A stretch of DNA of 64,000 bases from Streptomyces globosus (GCF_003325375.1 NZ_CP030862.1:1615501-1679500); one strand, 5' to 3'; shown: positions 16,015-24,707, counted from the first letter of the stretch. Notes: generated by a model from the sequence alone, not told the origin. Numbers and translations are program-made.

Positions 16015-17165
16015 AGGAACACCGCCGACAGGAGTGCGGGATCGGGAGCGGGACGGCCCCTGCCGAGCAGCGAGGACGCCAGCCGGTAGGGGTCGACGTA
16101 CGTGTGGCCCCGCCGGTGCCGGTCGAGGGCGCCGAGCAGGTCGCCCGCGCCGGCAGCCGGGCCCTCGCCGGCGGCTCGGCGCAGCAGCCGGGCGGCCACC
16201 GACAGGCAGTTGCGCAGCAGGTCGTGCCGGAAGGACTGGGAGTGGCCGGGGCCGAGCGTCGCGATGAAGTACAGGCGCATGCCGAGCCGGAGCGCATCCG
16301 TCCCGCCGCCGCCACCGCCGTCGCCGGCGGCCTCGGCCGCGGCGTCCAGCAGGGCGCCCGCCGTGTGGCCGTGCCAGCCGCCGTGCCGGGCCGACGTGAT
16401 CCGGCCGTCGATCGGCACCCGGCCGATCGGGACGCGGCGCACCGTCGGCCCGAGCCGGGACAGGACCCGGTTCAGGAGCTGGTAGTCGGAGTCGAGCTCG
16501 CGGTCGTAGAGCAGGACGACCTCGTCGTACCAGGGGACGAGCGGAATCAGCTCGCGCAGTGCGCACGCGAGGTAGTTGGGGCGGCCGTCGGAGGTGACGA
16601 TCCGGCGCAGCGGCATCCCGTACCGGGTGAGGTCGAGGTAGACGGGGCCGCCGCAGTGCCGCTGGTCCAGGAGCAGGCCGACGGCGGCGAGCCGCTCCAG
16701 CATCTCCTCCAGCCCCAGGCCCGGCGGCTGGTGCTCGCGCAGGCCCGGGTCGTGCATGCCGAGGCGCTCGTAGTGCCCGGCCCACAGCCGCAGCATCCGC
16801 TCGCTCGCCGGGTGGACCCAGCCGCCGTGCTCGACGGCGTCGCGGTAGGGCCGCAGGACGCCGGCGTCCTGCGGCCGGTCCTCGGACCGGTAGGCCACGT
16901 ACAGGTCGCCGATCTCCTCCTCGGAGAGCCGGCCGTAGTCGGTCTCGCCGCGGGTGCGGTCGAGGTACTCCCAGAAGCCGACCGTCTGCTCGGTGACGTG
17001 GTACGTGGTGTGGCTGTAGCGGTAGGTCACCGCGGCGAGCGGCGCGGTGGCCCGGTACATCACGTCGGTCCACAGCAGGCCCTTGAGGTGGCTGGGCGTC
17101 AGCGGCTTGGTCGGGGTGACCGTGACCGGAGCCAGCAGGACGTTCTTGCGGGGCTGCACCGTCAT
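16011..17165 (-). CDS. Uncharacterised biosynthetic-cluster protein
   Basis: The protein has 384 residues and no recognised family. It has no membrane helix or signal. Features are KNVLLAPVTVTPTKPLTPSH at the start, SHTTYHVTEQTVGFWEYLD, a His/Tyr-rich middle, VPWYDEVVLLYDRELDSDY, and RLYFIATLGPGHSQSFRHDL near the end. The alternating strand/helix pattern suggests an alpha/beta enzyme. ATG 17165 overlaps the FAD enzyme stop (ATGA) and has AAGGAGG directly in front. The next gene also overlaps it by four bases. Strong coupling on both sides suggests a FAD enzyme-unknown-unknown functional unit. Confidence 0.65.
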   Translation of the reverse strand: MTVQPRKNVLLAPVTVTPTKPLTPSHLKGLLWTDVMYRATAPLAAVTYRYSHTTYHVTEQTVGFWEYLDRTRGETDYGRLSEEEIGDLYVAYRSEDRPQDAGVLRPYRDAVEHGGWVHPASERMLRLWAGHYERLGMHDPGLREHQPPGLGLEEMLERLAAVGLLLDQRHCGGPVYLDLTRYGMPLRRIVTSDGRPNYLACALRELIPLVPWYDEVVLLYDRELDSDYQLLNRVLSRLGPTVRRVPIGRVPIDGRITSARHGGWHGHTAGALLDAAAEAAGDGGGGGGTDALRLGMRLYFIATLGPGHSQSFRHDLLRNCLSVAARLLRRAAGEGPAAGAGDLLGALDRHRRGHTYVDPYRLASSLLGRGRPAPDPALLSAVFL

Positions 17166-18637
17166 CCTCCTTCCCGGGCGGTGAGGGCGTGCCGGAGTTC
17201 GGCGGGGGTCGGCGGCCGCGGTCCGTCCGGGGCGGCCGCCCCGGGGCGGGCGGTGTCCGCGGCCCGTACGCGGTCCAGGAACGCCGGGTCGGCGAAGACC
17301 TCGGCGGGCGTGGCGAGGCTCGTCTGGATCCGGGTGAGCCCGCGCCACACGGCGCGGTCGGCCGCGGCGGCCGCCGTCGCGGCGGCCCACAGGCGTGCCG
17401 GGACCGGCGGGGCCGGCGGCTCGGGCGGGCCGGCGGGCTCGGGGCCGGCGGCCGCGCCGGTCGCCTCGCGCCACTGGCGCACGCGCAGCCGGGAGTCGTG
17501 CACGCCCTTGTCGAACCAGGGGCGCAGCAGCCCTGCGGCGAGGCCGGCGGCATCCCGCGCCAGCCGGTCGTCCGGCTCCGGGCGGCCGTCGACCAGCCCG
17601 GCGAGCCCGAAGGCGTGCGCCAGGGCCAGGGACAGCCCGCGCCCGAACATCGGGTCGGTGGTGCACGCGGCGTCGCCGACCTGGAGGAGCCCGCGGACGG
17701 GCCGCTGCCGGTCGGTTGCCGTGCCGCGCAGGACGTTCGGCGGCATGCCGGTCGCACGGACCGGGCCGAGCGGCTGCGCGGCGTCCTCCTCGACCCACGG
17801 CGCGAGGTACGGGGAGAGCCGGCAGGCGGCGGTGAACGCCCCGGCGCCGCGCAGCGCGGCCAAGGCGGGGTCGCCGGGCAGGGCGCCGAGGGTGATGGCG
17901 AAGACGTCGTTGTCGGCGGGGTGCAGGACGGCCGAGTAGTGGCCCCAGATCCCCCCGGCGGCATTGCCCCGGTTGAGCGGTCCGGGCAGCGGGCCGCAGG
18001 GGCGGCGCAGCCGGTAGAAGCGGCCGTACGCGTGCAGCCGGCTGGGGCCGCTCAGGTCGTCCGCCACCGGCAGCCCGGCCGCCGCGAGCCAGGACCGGGA
18101 CGCGGAGCGGCGCCCGGTCGCGTCCACGACGAGGCGGGCCGGGATCCGCTCCCCGCTGTCCGCGACGACTCCCGCCACCCGGTGGCCCGACGGCCCGGCC
18201 GGGGCCGTCAGCAGCCCGGCGGCGGCCGTGCGGTGGCTGAAGGACACGCCCGGCGCGGCCGCTGCGGCCCGGTGCAGGACGACGTCCAGGAGGGAGCGGC
18301 GGGCGACCAGGGTCACCAGCTCCTCCTCGCCGGGCCCGGCGGGGCCGCCGGGCGCCGCCGCGGTCAGGTCGAGGAGCCGTGCGCCGTGCGCCAGCAGGCT
18401 GCCGAGCACGTCGGGGGCGTGCCGGCGCAGCATGCGCACGCCGAGCGCGTTCAGGATGTGGTCGTGGACGGCCTGCGGGACCCCCGGCCGCCGCCACCGC
18501 AGCGCGCTCTCCACGGCCGGCCCGTCCGGCGGGGGGCCGCCCCGCTCCAGGACCCGCACCCGGTGGCCGCGCCGGCCGAGCGCCAGGGCGGTGGCGAGGC
18601 CGGCGGTGCCGCCGCCGGCGATGACGATGGCTGCCAT
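17162..18637 (-). CDS. FAD-dependent oxidoreductase (tryptophan halogenase/monooxygenase-like)
   Basis: The protein has 491 residues. The N-terminal dinucleotide fold is IVIAGGGTAGLATALALGRRGH with an Arg/Glu end (RVRVLERG). A second FAD motif VVDATGRRS occurs near 175, and LLQVGDAACTTDPMFGRGLS near 310 is the GD motif contacting FAD ribose. The overall plan matches the geranylgeranyl reductase/halogenase superfamily. I do not see the WxWxIP halogenase signature, so hydroxylation or dehydrogenation is more likely than halogenation. It begins two bases after the methyltransferase gene ends. Confidence 0.85.
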   Translation of the reverse strand: MAAIVIAGGGTAGLATALALGRRGHRVRVLERGGPPPDGPAVESALRWRRPGVPQAVHDHILNALGVRMLRRHAPDVLGSLLAHGARLLDLTAAAPGGPAGPGEEELVTLVARRSLLDVVLHRAAAAAPGVSFSHRTAAAGLLTAPAGPSGHRVAGVVADSGERIPARLVVDATGRRSASRSWLAAAGLPVADDLSGPSRLHAYGRFYRLRRPCGPLPGPLNRGNAAGGIWGHYSAVLHPADNDVFAITLGALPGDPALAALRGAGAFTAACRLSPYLAPWVEEDAAQPLGPVRATGMPPNVLRGTATDRQRPVRGLLQVGDAACTTDPMFGRGLSLALAHAFGLAGLVDGRPEPDDRLARDAAGLAAGLLRPWFDKGVHDSRLRVRQWREATGAAAGPEPAGPPEPPAPPVPARLWAAATAAAAADRAVWRGLTRIQTSLATPAEVFADPAFLDRVRAADTARPGAAAPDGPRPPTPAELRHALTAREGG

Positions 18638-18639
18638 CG

Positions 18640-19494
18640 TCAGCGACGCCTGCCGTGGACGAAGAACACGCGCCGCACCCGGCGCACCGCGCGCGGCGGT
18701 ACGGGGTCGGGCCAGCGCCCGAAGTCGGCCCCCGGCTCGCCGGGCTGTACGGCGCGGACGTCGAACCCGTAGCGCGCGAACAGGTCTTCGGGCTCGTCGG
18801 TGCCGAACACCCAGGGGCACCCCCAGCCCGCGAAGACGTCGAGCAGCCCCCGCATGTGGGGGAGTGTCAGCGCGGCGGCGTTGACGATGTCGGCGGCGAT
18901 GCGGCTGCCGGGCGCGGAGACGGCCGCGACCCGCTCCAGCATCCGGTGCGCGTCGGCCTCGGGGATGTAGTAGAGCAGCCCCTCCAGCAGCCACGTCGAG
19001 GGAACGGACGGGTCGTAGCCGGCCGCGGCGAGGCGGTCCTCCCAGCCGTCGGAGGTGAGGTCGACGGCCACCGTGCGGTGGTCGACCCGCGGCTCGGCGC
19101 CCCCCAGCCGCTCGGCCTTGAAGTCGAGGACGGCCTGCCGGTCGACCTCGAAGTAGCGGACGCGGCCGGGCCAGGGGAGCCGGTAGGCGCGCGAGTCCAT
19201 GCCGGCGGGGGCCAGCACGATCTGCGTCGTCTCCGGTGCGCGGGCCGCTTCCTGGAGGAAGTCGTCGAAGAACCGGGTGCGGATGGCGTTGTAGTCGGGG
19301 GTGCTGGGCAGGGTTCGCGGCCGGCCGGGAGGGAAGGTCGCCTCGCGGATCTCCCGCAGCAGTTCGGGGCCGGCCTCGCCGACGAGTCCGGCGGCGTACG
19401 GGTCCTCGTACAGCCGGTCTTCGCGGCGGGTCTCGGCGGCCCGCAGCGCCGCGGTGAGCAGGGCGGTCCGTTCGACGGGATTGAGTACGGGCAT
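18640..19494 (-). CDS. SAM-dependent methyltransferase, LCMT/PPM1-like family
   Basis: The protein has 284 residues. The family pattern ARAPETTQIVLAPAGMDSR leads into AYRLPWPGRVRYFEVDRQAV, a variant SAM loop in which the usual GxGxD appears as APAGMDSRAYRL. WLLEGLLYYIPEADAHRML is the characteristic central block. Relatives in Streptomyces clusters make O- or carboxyl-methyl groups. Start ATG 19494 fits the family N terminus NPVERTALLTAALRAAETR. It sits 53 bases after the GH3 gene and 2 bases before the FAD enzyme. Confidence 0.85.
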   Translation of the reverse strand: MPVLNPVERTALLTAALRAAETRREDRLYEDPYAAGLVGEAGPELLREIREATFPPGRPRTLPSTPDYNAIRTRFFDDFLQEAARAPETTQIVLAPAGMDSRAYRLPWPGRVRYFEVDRQAVLDFKAERLGGAEPRVDHRTVAVDLTSDGWEDRLAAAGYDPSVPSTWLLEGLLYYIPEADAHRMLERVAAVSAPGSRIAADIVNAAALTLPHMRGLLDVFAGWGCPWVFGTDEPEDLFARYGFDVRAVQPGEPGADFGRWPDPVPPRAVRRVRRVFFVHGRRR

Positions 19495-19547
19495 GGGGGC
19501 TCCTTGGTGCAGGGGTGGGCCGGGGGCCGGCGGGCCGGGCGGCGCGG

Positions 19548-21230
19548 TCAGCCGTTCGGCGCGGCGGTCAGACGCCCCCACAGCGCGTCGTCCTGCCGGA
19601 AGAGGCGGTCCTTGACCTGGGTGGGGCGGATGCCGGAGGCGACCGCCGCGTGCCAGTCGCGGTCGAAGGCCTCGGCGTCGAGGAGGCGCAGGGACGGGGC
19701 GGCCAGGCGGCCGGCCGCGCGGGCGGCTGCGTATCCGGCGGACTCTGCGGACAGCGCCCCGTCCAGGGCGGCGGTGAAGCGCGCGGCCCCGGCCGGCGGC
19801 CAGGGCCCGCGGGGGGAGACGGCGAAGACGTAGTGCGGGGTGCCGCCGGGCGACGGCTCGACGCGGCAGGCGGCGTTCCGCAGGGCGAGCCCGCCGGGGC
19901 GGAGGGCGGTGTGCAGGGCGCGGACGGCCTCGGCGTCCCGCAGGCGCTCGCCGGCGGCGTCGGAGCGGCCGCCGCGGCCGGCGTACTCGACGCGGGGGAC
20001 CCCTCCGGCGGTGTCCACGACGCGGACCACGTCGCCGACGGCGTACCGGTACAGGCCGCCGACGTGGCTGAACACCACGTGGTAGTCGCGGCCGGCTTCG
20101 AGCTCGTCGGGCAGCAGGGTGTCGCTGTCGGGGCGGAGGTCCTCCTCCGCGGGCACGAACTCGTACACCGAGGCGGAGGCGGTGAGGCTGCCGGCCGACG
20201 GGTGCCGGTCCAGCGCCACGCCGACCGGCCCCTCGGAGGCGGCGACCGGCGCGGGCAGGACGGCGACGTCCGCGCCGAACTCCCCGCTCAGCGCCGGCAG
20301 GTAGAGGGAGGCCACTCCGGTGGTCCAGCAGAACAGCGCCCGCATCCGGGGCCACACCTGCGCGGGGCGCACCCTGCCCGAGGAATCGGCGAGCCGCTCC
20401 AGTTCGGCGGCGCGCGCCGGGTCGGGACGGCCGTGGGGCAGCCCGCCGAGGGTGCCGTCGCGGACCTCCTTCACGATGCGCGGCCACCACAGGTTCAGCT
20501 GGTACGGGACGGCGGCGACCATCGCCGGGTTGATGCCGATCATGCAGCGCAGGTCGGCCTGGACGGCGAGCCGGAGCCGCAGGTAGGCCCGCTCCAGGTG
20601 GTCGGCGGGGTCGGTGGGGACGGGCAGTGCCGCCCAGGGCGCGCCGGTGCCGGGTTCGGCGGAGAGGGGTTCGCCGAAGCGGGCGCCGAAGTCGACCTGG
20701 CTGGCTCCGACGTGTGGCCGGCCGTCGGCGGTGGTGGGCGGGGCGGTGAGCGGGTCGTGCTTGAGGTTCAGGACCGCGTCGGGGCGCTCCAGCACCTCGG
20801 GGAAGTGCTCGACGAGGGGGGCCCAGGCCGCGTAGTAGAACGGCATGAAGGTCGTCTTCATGAAGCGGGGCGTGACGGGGACCTTCTTGTGCGCTCCGGT
20901 GCTGCCGCTGCTGGTGAAGTACACGGCGGGGGTGTCGGCGGACAGCAGGTTCCGCTCGCCGGCGGCCGTCCGCTCGATCAGCGGCGCGTGGTCGGCGTAG
21001 TCGCGGACGGGGACGGCGGAGCGGAAGTCCTCCATCGTCAGGACGCGGCCCAGGCCGTGGGCCCGGCCGAACGCGGTGGAGGCGTTGAAGCCGACGAGGT
21101 CGGTCAGGGCGCGCCGCTGCGCCTCGGGGAGGTCGGTGTGGTCCCGGGTGAGCCGGGTGCGGGCGGCGAAGACGCGCTCGCGGTAGCGGACGGCGTGGCC
21201 CGGCGCGTGCCAGACGGAGGAAACGTTCAT
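19548..21230 (-). CDS. GH3-family acyl-acid amido synthetase
   Basis: The protein has 560 residues, the normal GH3 length. ATP loop YFTSSGSTGAHKKVPVT is at about 102-118; LFCWTTGVASLYLPALSG and VPAEEDLRP then HVVFSHVGGLYRYAVGDVVRV form the adenylate-binding core (YRYxxGD). GH3 enzymes activate a carboxylic acid as acyl-AMP and join it to an amine, typically an amino acid; they were first known as plant auxin and jasmonate conjugases and also occur in bacteria. Here it could make the amide bond of the product. ATG 21230 overlaps the upstream kinase-like stop (ATGA). Confidence 0.9.
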   Translation of the reverse strand: MNVSSVWHAPGHAVRYRERVFAARTRLTRDHTDLPEAQRRALTDLVGFNASTAFGRAHGLGRVLTMEDFRSAVPVRDYADHAPLIERTAAGERNLLSADTPAVYFTSSGSTGAHKKVPVTPRFMKTTFMPFYYAAWAPLVEHFPEVLERPDAVLNLKHDPLTAPPTTADGRPHVGASQVDFGARFGEPLSAEPGTGAPWAALPVPTDPADHLERAYLRLRLAVQADLRCMIGINPAMVAAVPYQLNLWWPRIVKEVRDGTLGGLPHGRPDPARAAELERLADSSGRVRPAQVWPRMRALFCWTTGVASLYLPALSGEFGADVAVLPAPVAASEGPVGVALDRHPSAGSLTASASVYEFVPAEEDLRPDSDTLLPDELEAGRDYHVVFSHVGGLYRYAVGDVVRVVDTAGGVPRVEYAGRGGRSDAAGERLRDAEAVRALHTALRPGGLALRNAACRVEPSPGGTPHYVFAVSPRGPWPPAGAARFTAALDGALSAESAGYAAARAAGRLAAPSLRLLDAEAFDRDWHAAVASGIRPTQVKDRLFRQDDALWGRLTAAPNG

Positions 21231-21856
21231 GCGGCCAGTACCTCCAGCACGGCCCTCGCCGCGCGGTCGGGGTCGGACTGCTCGGCGAGCACGGTCACCG
21301 GCACGTCGCGGACCTCCTCCAGCAGGATCTTCCGCAGGTTCTTCTGGTAGCGCTCGAAGTCCGCCCAGCGGCCGTCCCGGCCCTCGTACTCCAGGGCGTT
21401 GAGCCGGGCCCCGTCCGCCCTGCGGTGCCAGGCCGTCTCGGGGGACACGTCGAGGAACACCACCCGCGCGGGCTGCGGGAAGGAGCGCCACCAGGAGTAC
21501 AGGCGGCTGTCGCTGACGCCCGCCATCCGGCACTTCGCGAGGATCTTGTAGTAGTACGAGTCCACGAGCACGGGGACGCGCGGGTCGGGGCCGTCCAGCT
21601 GGTCCCTGAGGTGGACCACGGCCGTCTGCAGCACGCTCGCCATGAAGTCGGCGGAGTACGCGGTGCCCAGGCCCGGCAGGAGGTGCTCGTGCACGTCCTG
21701 CCGCAGCCTGTTGACCAGGTCGTGCTCGGGGGCGACGAACGCCCTGTCCGCCGACACCAGCCGCCACTCCGGCAGCTGCGCCGCGAGGCGCCGCATGACC
21801 GACGACTTGCCGGCCCCGTCGGGCCCCAGCAGCACGTGGAAGCGCGGTCCGCTCAT
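21227..21856 (-). CDS. Thymidylate-kinase-like P-loop protein
   Basis: The protein has 209 residues. P loop LLGPDGAGKSSVMRRLA is at about 9-20. LVDSYYYKILAKCRMAGVSDS, ARVVFLDVSPETAWHRRADG and a helical C terminus match the thymidylate kinase-like NMP-kinase fold. The chromosomal tmk is expected elsewhere, so this copy probably phosphorylates a pathway metabolite. Its gene overlaps both neighbours (HAD and GH3) by four bases. Pairing of a kinase and a phosphatase on either side of one junction suggests transient phosphorylation. Confidence 0.8.
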   Translation of the reverse strand: MSGPRFHVLLGPDGAGKSSVMRRLAAQLPEWRLVSADRAFVAPEHDLVNRLRQDVHEHLLPGLGTAYSADFMASVLQTAVVHLRDQLDGPDPRVPVLVDSYYYKILAKCRMAGVSDSRLYSWWRSFPQPARVVFLDVSPETAWHRRADGARLNALEYEGRDGRWADFERYQKNLRKILLEEVRDVPVTVLAEQSDPDRAARAVLEVLAA

Positions 21857-22536
21857 CGGGCGGCGGCTGTCGTCTCGGCGCGCAGGGCGAGGCGTTCGCG
21901 CAGCTCCGGGTCGTCGCCGACGGCGACGGGGTGTCCGACGAGCTCCAGCATGGGCAGGTCGGAGACGTGGTCCCCGTACGCCCAGCAGTCCCCGGGGTCG
22001 GTGTCGGGGCGGGAGGCCAGGTGGGCCAGTACGGCCTCGCGCTTGCCCTCGCCGATGACGGGCACGGCGACCTCGCCGGTGTACGTCCCGCCGTCGGCCA
22101 GCGGGCGCGTGCACAGGATCGCGTCGGCGCCGATCTCGCGGGCGAGCGGCTCCAGGAGGGGCGGGAAGGAGCCGGAGACCAGGACGACGGACGCGCCGGC
22201 CGCGCGGTGGCGGTGCAGGGCCTCGCGCGTGGAGTCGATCCAGAACCCGCGGGTGGAGGCGGCGCGTTCGGTGTACCAGTCGTCCGCCAGCGCGGTGACC
22301 GCCGCGACGTCCTCGCCGGCGTAGTGCCGGTAGTAGGCGCGGTTGATCTCCTCGCGGGGCACGCCGTCGGCGGCGCGCCGCCGGAGCACGGCCATGATCC
22401 GCTCGTACTCCTCCTCGCCGGCAGCGCCGTGCAGGCGCACCAGCCGGTAGTGGAGGAAGTCGAACATGCTCTTGACGGTGATCAGCGTCTCGTCGACGTC
22501 GCTGAAGACGGTGTGGGGCCGGGTGGTGTCTGACAT
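21853..22536 (-). CDS. HAD-IB family phosphatase
   Basis: The protein has 227 residues. HAD motif I is SDVDETLITVKSMFDF, a variant starting Asp-Val-Asp. Motif II is the Ser in VVLVSGSFPPLLEPLA. The Lys of motif III is in GEGKREAVLAHL and motif IV in YGDHVSDLPMLE. Length and order match SerB-like HAD-IB phosphatases. In known AfsA pathways a phosphatase removes the DHAP-derived phosphate; the AfsA-like gene is 78 bases upstream, so that role is plausible here. ATG 22536 has AAGGAG eight bases upstream. Confidence 0.88.
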   Translation of the reverse strand: MSDTTRPHTVFSDVDETLITVKSMFDFLHYRLVRLHGAAGEEEYERIMAVLRRRAADGVPREEINRAYYRHYAGEDVAAVTALADDWYTERAASTRGFWIDSTREALHRHRAAGASVVLVSGSFPPLLEPLAREIGADAILCTRPLADGGTYTGEVAVPVIGEGKREAVLAHLASRPDTDPGDCWAYGDHVSDLPMLELVGHPVAVGDDPELRERLALRAETTAAAR

Positions 22537-22614
22537 GGGTTGGCTCCTTGCGGGGGCGGTCGGCGGCCCGCTGTCCGTACGGGCCGCCACTTCAGGTGCA
22601 GCTGTCCGCCGTGG

Positions 22615-23448
22615 TCACGACGCGCCCACCTCGGACCGCGCCGGGGCGGTGGCCGCCGCCTCGGCCGTCGCCAGGGCCACGCCGTCCTGGAGGGAGCGCT
22701 GCGCCGCCCGTGTCTCCTTGGCGTGGGAGACCTGCGTGTCGAAGGCGGTGAACCGGACGTCCATGCCCGCGGTCTCCGACCCGCCCTGGGTCACGGACAG
22801 TGCGCAGTGGAACGCGGTCCGCGTGTGGTGCGGCGAGCGGTGGGACAGGACGTGGCACCGCACCACCGCGGGCAGCGGGAAGAGGAAGTTGCGGTACCGG
22901 GTGGAGAAGGAGTCGATCACGAAGTACCTGCTGCCGACGGCCTCCGTCGGCAGGTAGAACTGCTCGGCCACCGCGATGAACATCTGCCGCGCGGCCTCCG
23001 TGGCGAGCATCCCCTGCATGTGCTGGCCGGTGACGTGGTCGGACATGACCTCGTTGCCGGCGTCCACGAGCAGGTCGGCTTCGTACCAGTCGGTGCCGGC
23101 CGGGCGCGGGTCGGAGATCAGCACGTTCTCCGGGCGGTGCTTGTGTGCGATCTCCCGTCCGGCGCGGGTGTGCAGGGCCTGGTCGTCGATGGCGACCCGG
23201 TCCCCGAGCCCGCGGCGGTCCAGGGTGTCGCGGATGAACGCCACGTCGAACAGGGAGACGCCCTGCCCGAGGGCGATGCGGACGGGGCCGCTGCCGGCGT
23301 CGTCCGGGAACGCCCCGCTCCTGATGCGCTTGGCGAGCTGGGAGACCGTGAACACGCCTTCGTGGTGGGCGAACTCGGCGAACACGTCGCCCACGAGGAA
23401 GAGCGCGCCCGTCCTGGCCTCGCCGGCCTGGGATGTTTCCTGGGTCAT
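22615..23448 (-). CDS. AfsA/ScbA-like gamma-butyrolactone-type synthase
   Basis: The protein has 277 residues, two hotdog-like halves as in AfsA. First half: LFLVGDVFAEFAHHEGVF then RPENVLISDPRPAGTDWYEA, the block typical of AfsA repeats. Second half: GMLATEAARQMFIAVAEQFY and RYFVIDSFSTRYRNFLFPL. Known members condense dihydroxyacetone phosphate with a beta-ketoacyl-ACP, giving A-factor-type butenolides. Here it lies inside a biosynthetic run with an ACP and a HAD phosphatase, and I find no ArpA-type TetR receptor in the window. That favours a biosynthetic role over signalling, although this is inference. Confidence 0.85.
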   Translation of the reverse strand: MTQETSQAGEARTGALFLVGDVFAEFAHHEGVFTVSQLAKRIRSGAFPDDAGSGPVRIALGQGVSLFDVAFIRDTLDRRGLGDRVAIDDQALHTRAGREIAHKHRPENVLISDPRPAGTDWYEADLLVDAGNEVMSDHVTGQHMQGMLATEAARQMFIAVAEQFYLPTEAVGSRYFVIDSFSTRYRNFLFPLPAVVRCHVLSHRSPHHTRTAFHCALSVTQGGSETAGMDVRFTAFDTQVSHAKETRAAQRSLQDGVALATAEAAATAPARSEVGAS

Positions 23449-23537
23449 GGCTGGTGACCTTTCCCGTTGTCCTGGGTGGATGTCGTGGCGCGCGGCCCCC
23501 CGGCGGTCGTCGCCCGGTCCGCCGGGGGCTCATCGCG

Positions 23538-23756
23538 TCATTCGGCGGTGCGCCGGCTCAGTTCGGGGAACTTCGGGTCGCTGCCCAGGGCGCCGCCCTC
23601 CGCCCAGCGGTTGCGCGGCACCTCCTGGATGTAGACGGTGATCTTGTCCAGCGGTGCTCCCGTGACGCGCCGGACGGTCCGGGTGAGCTCCTCCAGGAGC
23701 TCCCGGGACTGGGCGTCGTCCTGGCCGTCCCAGGTGGTGACGGAGATGATGGGCAT
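23538..23756 (-). CDS. 4-oxalocrotonate tautomerase-family protein
   Basis: The protein has 72 residues. It starts MPIISVTTWDGQ, so Pro1, the catalytic base of this family, is available after Met removal. GAPLDKITVYIQEVPRNRWAEGG is the conserved core, with the Arg and Trp expected near the active site. Such enzymes move a keto-enol or double-bond isomer, and some decarboxylate or dehalogenate. The small size is normal. It sits between the AfsA-like gene and an unknown protein, consistent with acting on a keto intermediate. Confidence 0.85.
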   Translation of the reverse strand: MPIISVTTWDGQDDAQSRELLEELTRTVRRVTGAPLDKITVYIQEVPRNRWAEGGALGSDPKFPELSRRTAE

Positions 23757-23804
23757 GGGACCCCTTCCGGGTTCTGGTGGTTCTGCTCTGCCGCGTCGGG
23801 CCGG

Positions 23805-24707
23805 TCAGGTCTGCGGAGCGGCGGTGGTCCGCAGGTCCGGGAAGGACGGGCCGCGCAGCTTCAGGTGGGCGTGGATGTCCCCGCCGAGGCCGAACTCGCC
23901 GATGGCGCCGCCGTAGCTGCGCTGGTAGCTCATCCACAGCACGACCACGTTGATGATCCGGTTGGCGCCCGGGAGGTCCGGGTCGGGGAACGGGTTCGGC
24001 AGGGTGGCGTGGTAGCTGCCGGAGCCCTCGGCGTCGGTGGTGAACACGTTGGGCACGCCGAGCGGGCCCGGGCGGGTGGGGCCCGCGGGGTCGAGGTCGC
24101 GGGCCCGCAGCGACATCACCGTGTAGACGCTGTTCGGTACGAGCCGGGAGAACCGGAAGTCGAAGGTCCCCGCGTGGCCGTCGGGGGTGACGGCGACCTC
24201 CAGCGTGCCGCTCGCCCGCATCCACTCCCCGAACGTCACCGGCTCGGTGACCTTGGGGCCGTCCTCGGCCCGCAGGTCGGGGATCGGCACCTCGTGGAAG
24301 GCGTGGCTGGGGCGTACGACCCGGTCGGCGTCGGGCAGTTGCTCGGGCGCGAACACCATCGGGTAGTTGTTGCACGGCAGGGGCAGCGGCAGCGTGTGCA
24401 GGACGACGTCCCGGTCCGCGCCGTCCGGGTCGGTGTCCAGCTCCCGTACGACCGTGTACGGGGCGAGCCGGCCGAACTCCGGGACGGGGCTGGCGGGCGA
24501 GACGACCGCCGCGCCCCACCCGGGTGCGGTCCCGCCGCCCGGGGCGGGCCGGTTGACCATGCCCACCACCAGGAAGTTGCCGTCGCCGTCCATGACCTCG
24601 CTCGGCGGGTACAGCGGGCCCTGCGTGGTCGGGGAGAGCTCGTGGACCTCCCTGCGGTGCGGGGTGGCGGCCCCGGCCGGGGCGGCCGCCGTCGCGGTCT
24701 CAGACAT
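23805..24707 (-). CDS. Uncharacterised beta-rich protein
   Basis: The protein has 300 residues and is not recognised. After an Ala-rich N terminus it has GPLYPPSEVMDGDGNFLVVG, VVRELDTDPDGADRDVVLHT, then TLEVAVTPDGHAGTFDFRFS and LVPNSVYTVMSLRARDLDP. The repeated short beta strands suggest a beta-sandwich or jelly-roll. No signal peptide is visible. Its start overlaps the previous gene by eight bases, so the two are made together. Possible roles are a binding protein, a cyclase-like scaffold or a metal enzyme; no catalytic motif is obvious. Confidence 0.65.
   Translation of the reverse strand: MSETATAAAPAGAATPHRREVHELSPTTQGPLYPPSEVMDGDGNFLVVGMVNRPAPGGGTAPGWGAAVVSPASPVPEFGRLAPYTVVRELDTDPDGADRDVVLHTLPLPLPCNNYPMVFAPEQLPDADRVVRPSHAFHEVPIPDLRAEDGPKVTEPVTFGEWMRASGTLEVAVTPDGHAGTFDFRFSRLVPNSVYTVMSLRARDLDPAGPTRPGPLGVPNVFTTDAEGSGSYHATLPNPFPDPDLPGANRIINVVVLWMSYQRSYGGAIGEFGLGGDIHAHLKLRGPSFPDLRTTAAPQT

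Noticed and set aside
17162..18637. Flavin-dependent halogenase
   Set aside because: The overall fold is similar but the WxWxIP signature is not seen, so I call it a FAD oxidoreductase.
22615..23448. Gamma-butyrolactone signalling locus
   Set aside because: No ArpA-type TetR receptor gene is found in the window; the gene sits within a biosynthetic operon.
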